The position numbers were made by a program, and so were the translations under genes. A stretch of DNA of 23,305 nt from NCBI GenBank assembly GCA_964549785.1, contig CAZJXA010000025.1:1-23305 (forward strand). Reading direction: 5' to 3'. This document shows positions 15,723-23,305 of this stretch, one piece after another. Below the pieces are notes generated by a model. It saw nothing but the letters and a program-made list of their open reading frames with translations, was not told the origin of the DNA and searched no databases. The stretch comes from JBEIUO01 sp964549785 (GTDB lineage: Bacteria; Planctomycetota; Phycisphaerae; Phycisphaerales; UBA1924). Position 1 is the stretch's first letter. Every line of letters begins with the position of its first letter.

Positions 15723-17378
15723 ATGTTTCGGGGTCTTTCGCTGGCGGCCAAATGTCTGGTGGTTTTCGGTGGGGCGATTATCCTGATCGTGACCGCCGCG
15801 ATGACCGTCCCGTGGTTGCGGATGATCGGGCTGATCGACGCGGGGCAGTTGGAGGTGTCGCGTCAGATGGTTTCGACGTGGGAACGCCTGGCCCCGGGCG
15901 AGCAGGAAACAGCCCGACCGACGTGGTTTGTTCCCTCCATGAGCGGGGGCGAATCGGAGGAGCGGGGCGGGATTGAGGCCCGACGGTTGGGGCTGCAGCG
16001 GGCGGCCGAACTGGCCCGCACCGACCCGTTTTTGGAGCGCGCGATTTCGGTGTTTTCAGACGACCCGGATCGGGAGGAACTGCAGGATGCGCATTGGACG
16101 GGGACGAGCCGCGAGTACCGGTATGTGAAGGCCGAGCGACGGGGATTGAACGGTCAGAGGGACTTGGCGGGACTGGTGTTGCTGCAGCGGCGGTCGATCG
16201 AGGCGACCCGATTGATCGTGATCAACACGAGTTATGTGCTCTCGACCGGGGCGGTGGTGCTGGCCTTCGCGATGCTGGTCTTCTATGTGATCACCCGCAC
16301 GCTTGTGCTCTCCCCCGTCAAGGAACTGGAGCGAGCAGCCGAGCGGGTGCGGGCGGGAAACCTGAACTACCGCGCGGAACTCAACACCGGTGACGAGTTT
16401 CAGCAACTGGCGGAGACGCTCAACCGGATGCTCTCGGACATGCAGGTCTCACAGGAGCGGCTGCGGGCGATGAACGGCGCGCTGGACATGAAGTTGCACG
16501 AACTCGCGGCCACCAATTCCGAGCTCTTCCAGTCGGCCAAACTCAAGGGCGAGTTCCTTGCGAATGTGAGCCATGAACTGCGGACGCCGCTCAATTCCAT
16601 CATCGGTTTCGCGGAACTGCTGATGGAGGCCGCCACGGCGGATGCGGGGCGGCCCGAGACGACGGAGGGTGCTGCGGCGTCTGCGAAACGCGTGCGGTAT
16701 CTGGACAACATCCTGACCGCGGGCCGCAACCTCCTCGCGATGATCAACTCCCTGCTGGAGATGGCGAAGATCGAGGCGGGCCGGGTGGACCTGGCGTTGG
16801 AACGCATGAGCCTGCACGATACGTGTCGCGGTCTCCTGGGGTTGATCTTCCCGTTGGCCCAGAAGCGCGGGATTGAACTCAAACTGGAAGTTTCCGAGGA
16901 TCTCCCGCTGGTGGTGACCGATTCCAAGAAGTTCCAACAGATCATCTTCAATTTCCTCTCCAACGCGGTGAAGTTCACCGAACCGGTGGAGCGGTCCGGG
17001 CGGACGCCGCAGATTGTGCTGCGGGCCGAAAGACTGGTGTCATCGGAGCCGGGGGCGGCGCCTCATTATCGGGTCAGCGTCATCGATAACGGACGGGGTA
17101 TCTCGCCCGAAGACCAAGGCCGTATCTTCGAGAAGTTTGTGCAGGCCGACGCCGGGCACACGCGCGAACACGCGGGAACGGGGCTGGGACTGGCGATCTG
17201 CAAGGAACTGGCGACCCTCTTGCACGGGGAGATTCAGGTGGTTTCGGAAGTGGGACGCGGCAGCATGTTCAGCGTGATCATCCCGGCGGAAATTACCGGT
17301 CCGGCGGCTCGCGAGAGCCAGTTGGAGAGCAAGTTTCGCGGCACGCTGACCGGCCGTCGGGAATGGGCGGGGGTGTGA
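15723..17378 (+). CDS. Membrane sensor histidine kinase (HAMP, HisKA, HATPase_c)
   Basis: This is an integral-membrane sensor kinase of 551 residues from the ATG at 15723. An upstream ATG at 15630 would add 31 soluble residues and sit only 11 bases from the divergent miaB start, so I prefer the later one. TM1 covers ~8-32, the periplasmic sensor region ~33-164, TM2 ~165-191, HAMP ~192-244 and a short coiled coil ~245-275. The dimerisation/phosphoacceptor motif FLANVSHELRTPLNSIIGF has H284. The ATP-binding domain has the N box (NFLSNAVKF, ~410-418), the G1 box (DNGRGIS, 455-461), F box FEKF and G2 box GTGLGLAICKEL (486-497). The sensor region matches nothing I can name. No response regulator adjoins it, so it is an orphan kinase here and its signal and partner are unknown. 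Confidence 0.93.
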   Translation: MFRGLSLAAKCLVVFGGAIILIVTAAMTVPWLRMIGLIDAGQLEVSRQMVSTWERLAPGEQETARPTWFVPSMSGGESEERGGIEARRLGLQRAAELARTDPFLERAISVFSDDPDREELQDAHWTGTSREYRYVKAERRGLNGQRDLAGLVLLQRRSIEATRLIVINTSYVLSTGAVVLAFAMLVFYVITRTLVLSPVKELERAAERVRAGNLNYRAELNTGDEFQQLAETLNRMLSDMQVSQERLRAMNGALDMKLHELAATNSELFQSAKLKGEFLANVSHELRTPLNSIIGFAELLMEAATADAGRPETTEGAAASAKRVRYLDNILTAGRNLLAMINSLLEMAKIEAGRVDLALERMSLHDTCRGLLGLIFPLAQKRGIELKLEVSEDLPLVVTDSKKFQQIIFNFLSNAVKFTEPVERSGRTPQIVLRAERLVSSEPGAAPHYRVSVIDNGRGISPEDQGRIFEKFVQADAGHTREHAGTGLGLAICKELATLLHGEIQVVSEVGRGSMFSVIIPAEITGPAARESQLESKFRGTLTGRREWAGV

Positions 17379-17411
17379 GAGGTGGCGTGGACGTTCTTTC
17401 GATCCCGTCAC

Positions 17412-17882
17412 TCAGTCATTCGCATCCGGATCAATTCGCGCGACTGCGGACTCGTGGTGCCGGATCTGCATGGGGGCTTTGTCGGTGGCGTCGGCGAACT
17501 CGATCGCGATGACGTCGATGCGGATTGTGCGATCGGTCCATTTGTTGACGCGGCGTAGAAAGTGGGCGATCCGGATGAGGGTGCGGCGTTTTTTGGCGGT
17601 GACACTGAGTTCGGGGGCGATGTCGGGTGAATTCGGCCCGCCGCGGATTCGGGTCTTGACCTCGACGAGGACCACCGTGTGGCGGTCGGGGGCGAGGGCA
17701 ATGACGTCGGCCTCGCCGGCCTTGGTGACGGCGTTGCGGGCGATGATGCGGTAGTCACGTTTGGCGAGGTAATTGGCGGCGCAGGATTCGCCGGTGCGTC
17801 CGAGGGGGTTGCCGATGACGGTGCGGACGGGAACGAGGCGGAGCCGCTGGGCGAGGCGGATGATGATCGGGAGAAGTGACAC
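17412..17882 (-). CDS. yraN: YraN/UPF0102 family endonuclease-like protein
   Basis: This is a 156-residue member of the UPF0102 (YraN) family, small proteins with a Holliday-junction-resolvase/restriction-endonuclease fold whose cellular role is unsettled. The nuclease-like signature is intact: GRTGESCAANYLAKRDYRII with E32, KAGEADVIA with E57 and D59, and VVLVEVKTR with E74 and K76. The first ~25 residues are hydrophobic and Arg-rich, and the last ~25 are polar. The start is a GTG at 17882 with no strong ribosome binding site. The gene is downstream of aspS on the same strand with a 117-base gap, and converges with the histidine kinase (33-base gap). Confidence 0.9.
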   Translation of the reverse strand: MSLLPIIIRLAQRLRLVPVRTVIGNPLGRTGESCAANYLAKRDYRIIARNAVTKAGEADVIALAPDRHTVVLVEVKTRIRGGPNSPDIAPELSVTAKKRRTLIRIAHFLRRVNKWTDRTIRIDVIAIEFADATDKAPMQIRHHESAVARIDPDAND

Positions 17883-17999
17883 AGTGGCTGAATGATCGCG
17901 TGGTGGGGCGAACGGAGTGGGCTCAGGGGTCCTGACATGTGAACACCCAGCGATTCGACCAAGCGGGCCACTCGAATACGGGACCGCTCGACCACTTCC

Positions 18000-19841
18000 T
18001 CAGGGGGCAAGGCTCTTGACGTGCAGGTCCTTCAGTTGGGCGTCCGTGACGTTGCTCGGGGCCTTGGTCATGAGGTCGGCGCCGGTTTGGGTCTTGGGGA
18101 AAGCGATGACGTCGCGGATGTTGTCGGTGCCCATGAAGTTCATGACGAGCCGGTCGAGGCCGAAGGCGATACCGCCGTGGGGCGGGGCGCCGTAGGAGAG
18201 GGCTTCCAGGAGGAAACTGAACTTTTCCCTGGCCTGCTCGGGCGTCATCCCGAGGAGTTGGAAGACCTTGCTCTGGGCCGATTTGTCGTGGATGCGGATA
18301 CTGCCGCCCGCGATCTCCTGCCCGTTGAGGACAATGTCGTAGCCCGCGGAGACGATCGATTCGATCGTGACTTCGTCGTCAATGTCGGCGTTGACGAAGG
18401 CCTGGAGTTGATCGTCGTTGGGGGCGGTGAAGGGGTGGTGCATGGCCACCCACTTGCCGGTGTCCTTGTTGCGCTCGAACATGGGGAAATCGACCACGAT
18501 CAAGAAGTTGCGCGGGCCGCCCTCGGTGGCGGGCCTGGGGACGACGCCCGTATCGCGGGCAACCTTCTGGCGGAGTTCGCCCATGGCCTTGGTGACGACG
18601 GAGTAGGTGTCGGCGACGAAGAGGACGGTGTCGCCGGGTTTCAGGCCCAAGGCCGCAAAGAGTTCGTCCTTGACGCCCGAAAGGAACTTGGCGATGCCCG
18701 TCTCGAACTCACCGGCGGCGTTGACCTTGACCACGGCGACGCCCCCTGCGCCAAAGCCGGCGACGAAAGGCGTGTATGCATCGGTGATCTTGCGGCTGAG
18801 TTTCTCGGCTCCTTGGTCGGCGGGGACGCGGATGGCCTTGACGACGCCCTTTTTGCTGTTGAACGCGGGGCGGTCGGCACCTTTCTCGAGCGTCTCTTTG
18901 AAAAAGGCAACCTCGGTCTTGGCGGCGATGGTGGAGATGTCGGTGATCTCGAGCCCGTAGCGGGTGTCCGGACGGTCGATGCCGAAGCGTTCCATGGCCT
19001 CTCGATAGGGCATGCGCTGGATGGGAGGGACGTCGTAGTTGCACATCTCCTTCCAGAGCCGGCGGACGTAGCCCTCCATCATTTCCATGACCTGTTCACG
19101 TCGGACGAAGGACATTTCAAGATCGATCTGCGTGAACTCGGCCTGGCGATCGGCGCGGGGGTCTTCATCGCGGAAGCAGCGGCAGATCTGCATGTAGCGG
19201 TCGCACCCGGCGACCATGAGAACCTGCTTGAAGAGTTGGGGTGACTGCGGGAGCGCGTACCACGAGCCTGCGAGGTGGCGGTTGGGGACGAGAAACTCCC
19301 GGGCTCCCTCGGGCGTGCTCTTGTAGAGAATCGGTGTCTCGACTTCGAGAAAGCCGTTCTCATCGAAGTAGCGGCGAGTGACCTGGTAGACCTTGTGGCG
19401 GGCGGCGAGGATGGCCTGCATCCTGGGGCGGCGAAGATCGATGTAGCGGTACTGCATGCGGAATTCCTCCGCCGGCAGCTTGGCCAGATCGTCGGGGAGG
19501 AAGGGGGGGTTCTCGGTCTTATTGAGAACCTCCAGTTTGGAGACGGCGATCTCGATTTTGCCGGTTTCGAGTTTGGGGTTCGGGCCGCCGACGCGGGCCC
19601 GGACCTTACCCTCGATGGCCAGCACGTCCTCGTTGCGGAGTCGGCGCGAGGCCTCCATCATTTCATTGGCGCCCCCATCGTCCGGATCGAAGACCAGTTG
19701 CGTCAGCCCGTTTCGGTCGCGGAGGTCGATGAAGACGAGGCTGCCGTGGTCGCGGTAGGAGTTCACCCAGCCGTTGAGGCGGATGGTCTGGCCGATGTGC
19801 GATTCACGGAGTTCGCCGCAGGTGTTCGAGCGGATAAGCAT
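18000..19841 (-). CDS. aspS: Aspartyl-tRNA synthetase, bacterial type, probably non-discriminating (AspRS / Asp-Asn RS)
   Basis: AspS charges tRNA-Asp with aspartate in the cytoplasm. The protein is 613 residues from the ATG at 19841; the frame stays open 61 codons further but that part is unrelated to the family. The N-terminal OB-fold anticodon-binding domain contains GWVNSYRDHGSLVFIDLRDR (24-43). Class II motif 2 is FRDEDPRADRQAEFTQ (223-238), with QSPQLFKQ (199-206) before it. The bacterial GAD insertion domain lies at ~300-420, and motif 3 (GGIAFGLDRLVM) is near 555-566. H32 in RDHG and GGPNP at 85-89 match the non-discriminating signature, so the enzyme probably also makes Asp-tRNA-Asn for a GatCAB amidotransferase. 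That is inference, because gatCAB is not in the window. It is divergent from the CPBP protease gene. Confidence 0.97.
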   Translation of the reverse strand: MLIRSNTCGELRESHIGQTIRLNGWVNSYRDHGSLVFIDLRDRNGLTQLVFDPDDGGANEMMEASRRLRNEDVLAIEGKVRARVGGPNPKLETGKIEIAVSKLEVLNKTENPPFLPDDLAKLPAEEFRMQYRYIDLRRPRMQAILAARHKVYQVTRRYFDENGFLEVETPILYKSTPEGAREFLVPNRHLAGSWYALPQSPQLFKQVLMVAGCDRYMQICRCFRDEDPRADRQAEFTQIDLEMSFVRREQVMEMMEGYVRRLWKEMCNYDVPPIQRMPYREAMERFGIDRPDTRYGLEITDISTIAAKTEVAFFKETLEKGADRPAFNSKKGVVKAIRVPADQGAEKLSRKITDAYTPFVAGFGAGGVAVVKVNAAGEFETGIAKFLSGVKDELFAALGLKPGDTVLFVADTYSVVTKAMGELRQKVARDTGVVPRPATEGGPRNFLIVVDFPMFERNKDTGKWVAMHHPFTAPNDDQLQAFVNADIDDEVTIESIVSAGYDIVLNGQEIAGGSIRIHDKSAQSKVFQLLGMTPEQAREKFSFLLEALSYGAPPHGGIAFGLDRLVMNFMGTDNIRDVIAFPKTQTGADLMTKAPSNVTDAQLKDLHVKSLAP

Positions 19842-19951
19842 GTCTGTTAGGTTCCCGAGAAAAGTGAGGCTAAGCATAGCGGAAGTCAAGATGAAGAACG
19901 GTTCACCCTTCAACGCCGGACGTGCCCGGCCCGGGCTGCGAATCATCGTGC

Positions 19952-20710
19952 ATGTCCGATGTGGCCCCAAACGCTGAGTTGGCCGAAACCGCCGTGACCG
20001 ATCGGTCGCTTGGCCGGCCCGCAAACCCGGCTCACCAAAGCCCCAGAACGGGCCAGCGAGGGCTACCCGCGGGACGCCGGGCTCTCCGACTCGCGGAGTT
20101 CGTGGTGCTCTACGCGGGCGGGCCCCTCCTCATCGACTGGTTCTACGTCCCCCAAGTCTTGATTCCCCTTCTGCTGGTCAGCATGTCGGCGTGCATCGTG
20201 GTGCTGCGACGGGATCCCGCCTTTGATCGGTCACAGCTGACTGTGGGGCCGTCTCCGAGCCGCGCCAACTTGTGGCCGATGTTCCTGGTGTTCACGGCGG
20301 CGGTGATCGTGGGGATCTTCGTGGTTTCGACGGAGTATCCGGCCCAGTTTTTCGACCTGCCCCGCACCAAGCCGCTGTTGTGGCTGGCGGTCATGATTCT
20401 GTACCCCTTGTTGTCGGTGTATCCCCAGGAAGTGATGTACCGCACCTTTCTGATGCACCGGTATCGGGCGGTCTTTCCTAGCCGATGGATGATGATCGTT
20501 GCTTCGGCTTCGGCGTTTTCCTTCTGCCACATCCTCTTCAATCACTGGATGCCGCTCGCGCTGACGTTCCTCGGCGGGCTGCTCTTTGCGTTCACGTACG
20601 ACCGGACGCGCTCGACGTTGCTGGCGTCGCTCGAGCACGCGCTCTACGGCTGCTTCATATTCACGGTGGGGTTGGGCGATTTCTTCTACCTCAGCGCAGC
20701 CCGGGCGTAG
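19952..20710 (+). CDS. CPBP-family intramembrane glutamic metalloprotease-like protein
   Basis: This is a 252-residue polytopic membrane protein of the CPBP (CAAX protease and bacteriocin-processing, ABI) family. The first ~45 residues are soluble and Pro/Arg-rich. About six to eight hydrophobic segments follow from residue 50 to 248. The three family motifs are YPQEVMYRTF (157-166, with E160 and R164), FSFCHILFNHW (189-199, with H193) and LEHALYGC (227-234, with H229). The first motif normally reads EExxxR, and here the first Glu is Gln. QExxxR occurs in a recognisable branch of the family, so activity is still plausible. An in-frame GTG at 19922 would add 10 residues. Neither start has a clear ribosome binding site. 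Its substrate is unknown. It diverges from aspS, with 110 bases between the starts. Confidence 0.87.
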   Translation: MSDVAPNAELAETAVTDRSLGRPANPAHQSPRTGQRGLPAGRRALRLAEFVVLYAGGPLLIDWFYVPQVLIPLLLVSMSACIVVLRRDPAFDRSQLTVGPSPSRANLWPMFLVFTAAVIVGIFVVSTEYPAQFFDLPRTKPLLWLAVMILYPLLSVYPQEVMYRTFLMHRYRAVFPSRWMMIVASASAFSFCHILFNHWMPLALTFLGGLLFAFTYDRTRSTLLASLEHALYGCFIFTVGLGDFFYLSAARA

Positions 20711-20888
20711 ATCAGCGCTGGAAGAACGGGCCGGGGAGGTCGGGTTGCGGAATCATTTACTGCCGACGACTCCCGGTGGCGCGGCTTTCGAATGAGCGAC
20801 CTTGTCTGCCGAAAAGGTCGGGTTTCTGCTCGAAGGACGCTTCGTCGGCACCACGCACTTGACGGAATAGGAAATTTTTTCAGAACGG

Positions 20889-21287
20889 TCAACTGCTTTC
20901 AGCCGCCGCGGGCGGCTTCGACGTCTTTGCCGGGCTCAGGTCCACCCATGAGCCGGGCGTGCGGGTCCAGCGGCCGGCGCGGCCGACACCTCCGATGTCG
21001 GCCATCCCCACCTGCTGCGTTCCCGAGGCCCCGAAAGCCGCGGAGAGCGCCGCGCCAGGCGGATTCAGGATGATCACCGAAGAGGCCGTGCCGTTCCAGA
21101 GCACCGCGGACCCGTTGGCCCCGAACTCCGCGTATCCGGCTTGCTTGGTACCGGAAATGGCGATGGCCTCCGAAAAGGGCGAGCCCAACGGGTGGAGGTT
21201 CGTCCATGTCGAGGCCGACCCGTCCCAGAATCGGGCCCGCTGCACGCCCGCGATGGACGCCGACGTGACCTGCCGCGTGCCGGAGGA
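20889..21287 (-). pseudogene. Decayed remnant of a 43-residue-repeat extracellular protein
   Basis: On the minus strand this stretch encodes back-to-back copies of a ~43-residue repeat with the pattern G-x-x-R/S-A-x-x-W-x-G-x-A-S-x-W-x-x-L-x-P-x-G ... S-G-T-x-Q-x-G, as in RARFWDGSASTWTNLHPLG and SAVLWNGTASSVIILNPPG, then a partial third copy ending in GSWVDLSP. Such tandem repeats are familiar to me from exported proteins of planctomycetes and verrucomicrobia. The reading frame is cut upstream by a TGA at 21293-21291, just where repeat similarity begins. It has no signal peptide, and after the third partial copy it ends in an unrelated Ser/Ala tail with stop TGA at 20889. A GTG at 21245 could give a 118-residue product, but the missing ends point to a pseudogene fragment. 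The 178 bases downstream, to the CPBP stop, hold nothing I can name. Confidence 0.65.
21003..21260 (-). repeat. Two adjacent 129-base (43-codon) protein-level repeat units
   Basis: Unit A (21260-21132) and unit B (21131-21003) are each exactly 43 codons and align without gaps. Shared positions include Ala1, Trp12, Gly14, Ala16-Ser17, Leu22, Pro24, Gly26, Ser30, Ala32, Ser36-Gly37-Thr38, Gln40 and Gly42. A partial third unit continues from 21002 until similarity ends. The units have diverged in nucleotide sequence, so the duplication is old and not a recent slippage event. Confidence 0.7.
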
Positions 21288-21419
21288 ATATCACGCCCAC
21301 GCTCATCGGACGCAACGAGTCGCTCGGGGGTCGTTCCCATCGCTCGATCACTCGACCCCATTCCCGCGAAACGCGAGCCACTTGATTGAAGCTCCGGACC
21401 CCCGAACGCTTTGCCAACG

Positions 21420-22931
21420 ATGAGCAGAACGGTTTCACTTCCCCAGATCAACCCCTCGGCCGCACCACCCAGCGTCCTTGACAACTCCGCGTACGAGAAA
21501 AAAGAAAAGTGCGGCGTCTTTGGTGTGTGGGGAATGAAGGGCGGTGCGCGGCTGACGTACTTGGGGCTGTATGCGCAGCAGCACCGGGGGCAGGAGTCGG
21601 CGGGAATCGTGGTTTCGGACGGGCGGGTGCTGACCGGGATCACCGGGATGGGTCTGGTCGCGGAAATATTTCAGGCTGACGACCTGGCGAAACTGGATGC
21701 GGTGGGGGGCGCGGGAGCAATCGGGCACAACCGATATTCGACGGCGGGCGGCTCGGTGGCGTGCAATGCCCAGCCGCTGTTGGAGAATTACATCGGCGGG
21801 CAGGTGGCCCTGGCGCACAACGGCAACCTCATCAACGCCGACGGCCTTCGGCTGCGGTTCGAGGAAGCGGGGCACCTCTTCCACACCAGCAGCGACACCG
21901 AGGTCATCATCCACATCCTGGCGTCGCCGAGCCAGCAGCGGGCGGTCGACCCATTGGCGGAGACGCTGCGTCACCTGCAGGGGGCCTTCAGTCTCTTGTT
22001 TCTGTTTCCGGATCGGATTGAGGCTGCGCGCGACCCGTGGGGCTGGCGCCCGCTGACGTTGGGGCGGTTGCCATCGGGGCAGGTGGTTGTCGCGAGTGAA
22101 ACAGTGGCTCTTGACGTCGTCGGCGCCGAGATTATCCGTGATGTGGAACCCGGCGAAATTGTGTCGATCAGCGATGCCGGGATTTCGTCGCGGCGGTTTG
22201 CGAACCCGGCGCCCCGCATGGCCCAGTGCGTCTTTGAGCACGTGTATTTCGCGAACCCGGCCAGCCGCGTCTTCGGGCAGAATGTGCAGATCACACGGGA
22301 GCAGTTAGGCGAACGGCTGGCGAAGGAAGCGCCGGTGGAGGCTGACTTTGTAGTGCCGATGCCGGATTCCGGTCGGAGTGCCGCCTTGGGCTATGCCCGT
22401 GCCAGCGGGATCGCGTACCGCGAGGCGATCGTGCCCAATCGGTATGTCGGCCGGACGTTCATCAAGCCCAGCCAGGAGCAGCGGCTCTCTGCGGTGCGAT
22501 TGAAACTGAACATCATCTCGGAGCTCGTCAAAGACCGCCGGTTGATTGTGGTGGATGATTCCATCGTGCGCGGGACCACCACGAAAGCCAAGATGGACCA
22601 GTTGCGAGCGGCCGGGGCCAGCGAGATACATCTTCGGATTTCGTGCCCGCCGATCCGCCACCCGTGCTACTTCGGCGTTGACTTTGCGCAGCGGAGCGAG
22701 TTGATCGCTGCGGAAAAGAGCGTCGACGAGGTCCGCCGTTTCCTGGGAGTCGATTCGCTCCATTACCTCACCAAAGAGGGGATGTTGGCGTGCATGCAGC
22801 GGCCGACCAGGGACTATTGCACGGCGTGCTACGACGGGGACTACCGGCTCGACCCGCATAACCCGAGCGTTGAATTTCACCTCGACAGCGCGCAACTCAC
22901 GATGTTCGACGACGCGACGCGAGCTCGCTGA
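21420..22931 (+). CDS. purF: Amidophosphoribosyltransferase (glutamine PRPP amidotransferase)
   Basis: PurF catalyses the first committed step of purine synthesis, making 5-phosphoribosylamine from PRPP and glutamine. The protein is 503 residues from the ATG at 21420; a TTG three codons earlier is not preferred. The glutaminase nucleophile is C31 in EKKEKCGVFGVWG, behind a 30-residue segment that looks like the cleaved propeptide of the Bacillus-type enzyme. QQHRGQESAGI, GHNRYSTAG, HNGNL and SSDTEV complete the Ntn domain. The phosphoribosyltransferase domain has the PRPP loop LIVVDDSIVRGTT (375-387). C270, C416, C467 and C470 occupy the four positions that bind a 4Fe-4S cluster in the Bacillus enzyme. 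The last 35 bases overlap the 3' end of the shikimate kinase gene on the opposite strand. No clear ribosome binding site precedes the start. Confidence 0.97.
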   Translation: MSRTVSLPQINPSAAPPSVLDNSAYEKKEKCGVFGVWGMKGGARLTYLGLYAQQHRGQESAGIVVSDGRVLTGITGMGLVAEIFQADDLAKLDAVGGAGAIGHNRYSTAGGSVACNAQPLLENYIGGQVALAHNGNLINADGLRLRFEEAGHLFHTSSDTEVIIHILASPSQQRAVDPLAETLRHLQGAFSLLFLFPDRIEAARDPWGWRPLTLGRLPSGQVVVASETVALDVVGAEIIRDVEPGEIVSISDAGISSRRFANPAPRMAQCVFEHVYFANPASRVFGQNVQITREQLGERLAKEAPVEADFVVPMPDSGRSAALGYARASGIAYREAIVPNRYVGRTFIKPSQEQRLSAVRLKLNIISELVKDRRLIVVDDSIVRGTTTKAKMDQLRAAGASEIHLRISCPPIRHPCYFGVDFAQRSELIAAEKSVDEVRRFLGVDSLHYLTKEGMLACMQRPTRDYCTACYDGDYRLDPHNPSVEFHLDSAQLTMFDDATRAR

Positions 22932-23305
22932 CGATGCGGTCCGCGACGTCGGCTTCCGTCAGCCCGTCTACAGCGATCTCAATTTGGGCGCGCGAGCGGT
23001 AGAGCGGGTCGCGGGCTGTAAAGACGGCGTCGATTTCCATGAGCGTCCCCGTGCCCGTGAGCGAAGGACGCGACGCCGCGTCGGTTTTGGAAAGTCGGGT
23101 GCGCAGGGTGTCGGGCGTGGCACGAAGATACACAAGCGTTAAATCCGCGCGGGCCGTGACGACCTCGCTGAACCCGGGCGCGGTGGGTGTGCCGCCGCCG
23201 AGCGCAATGACCGCCGTGGGCAGACGGAGCAAGTGTGCAAAGGCGCGGACCTCGGCGGCGCGGAACGCGGGTTCACCGTGCTTACGTAAAGCGTCCGCGG
23301 GCGTC
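22897..23305 (-). CDS. aroK: Shikimate kinase, N-terminal part missing at window edge
   Basis: Only the C-terminal 135 residues are visible; the gene continues beyond base 23305, so the start and P-loop are outside the window. Visible blocks are GEPAFRAAEVRAFAHLL, the shikimate-kinase motif for an E-x-x-x-F/L-R-x-x-E region, VIALGGGT (the conserved GGG substrate-binding loop), LVYLRATPDTLRTRL (strand and helix of the kinase core), and RPSLTG, the lid-region RP motif. A tail DPLYRSRAQIEIAVDGLT follows, with the Y-x-x-x-A sequence typical of the family. It phosphorylates shikimate with ATP in the aromatic amino acid pathway. The stop TGA at 22897-22899 lies inside purF on the opposite strand, giving a 35-base tail-to-tail overlap. 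AroK versus AroL cannot be separated here. Confidence 0.9.
   Translation of the reverse strand, partial: TPADALRKHGEPAFRAAEVRAFAHLLRLPTAVIALGGGTPTAPGFSEVVTARADLTLVYLRATPDTLRTRLSKTDAASRPSLTGTGTLMEIDAVFTARDPLYRSRAQIEIAVDGLTEADVADRIVSELASRRRTS

Noticed and set aside
17883..17999. tRNA-like run on the minus strand between aspS and yraN (GTGGTCGAGCGGT resembles a D-arm)
   Set aside because: I could not build an acceptor stem, anticodon stem or T-arm in the available 117 bases. The resemblance is limited to one short motif.
17408..18010. 200-codon minus-strand frame covering yraN in another phase
   Set aside because: After residue ~45 it is a Ser/Pro-rich out-of-frame reading of yraN, which has the intact nuclease signature in its own frame.
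18021..19244. 407-codon plus-strand frame opposite aspS
   Set aside because: Composition is typical of an antisense shadow (Val, Gly, Asp, Leu, His) and aspS accounts fully for the DNA.
20899..21438. 179-codon minus-strand frame overlapping the repeat remnant
   Set aside because: It is out of phase with the 43-residue repeats and has no family features. The repeat-containing frame explains the coding signal.
1..23305. CRISPR arrays, insertion sequences, phage genes, toxin-antitoxin pairs, biosynthetic or defence gene clusters
   Set aside because: I looked for regularly spaced repeats, transposase or integrase motifs, terminal inverted repeats and hallmark defence proteins on both strands and found none.

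Overview
The window is a gene-dense, high-GC bacterial chromosomal segment that looks like a planctomycete, most likely of the Phycisphaerae type. This is an inference from protein style, since there is no rRNA. The pointers are a secreted haloperoxidase ending in a Pro-Ala-Pro / hydrophobic / Arg-rich sorting tail, a divergent sigma-70 factor with a low-complexity tail, a UVR-motif protein with an N-terminal 'DGRPDG' segment of a kind I associate with planctomycetes, and a remnant of a 43-residue extracellular repeat protein.

Layout. Positions 1-570 hold no convincing gene and are lower in GC. A divergent sigma factor (688-2100) follows and ends at a strong intrinsic terminator (2138-2169). 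A secreted vanadium-haloperoxidase-like protein is on the minus strand (2225-3532). mnmG (3767-5716) and a CPA2/Kef-type antiporter with an RCK domain (5736-7604) lie close together on the plus strand. A UVR-motif protein is on the minus strand (7703-8605). A 352-base divergent gap contains a 24-codon ORF with a good ribosome binding site. It leads into a canonical sigma-70 factor (8958-9941), a secreted protein of unknown function (10014-11678), trxB (11735-12715) and a YliI-like PQQ sugar dehydrogenase (12764-13936), all on the plus strand. miaB (minus, 13945-15618) diverges from an orphan sensor histidine kinase (15723-17378). yraN and aspS are on the minus strand (17412-19841), followed by a CPBP membrane protease (19952-20710). 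A decayed repeat-protein remnant (20889-21287) precedes purF (21420-22931), which overlaps tail-to-tail with a shikimate kinase that runs off the right edge.

How the genes work together. Most are housekeeping: tRNA modification and charging (mnmG, miaB, aspS), transcription initiation (two sigma factors), redox (trxB), ion homeostasis, purine synthesis (purF) and aromatic amino acid synthesis (aroK). The order is mosaic, with frequent strand switches and no long operon. I found no CRISPR array, insertion sequence, prophage, tRNA, rRNA, toxin-antitoxin pair or defence cassette.

I do not see a clear new multi-gene system. The best leads are single-gene oddities: a sigma factor whose region 2.4 lacks the tryptophan pair, short ORFs ahead of both sigma genes, an AspRS with the non-discriminating signature, and the repeat-protein remnant.
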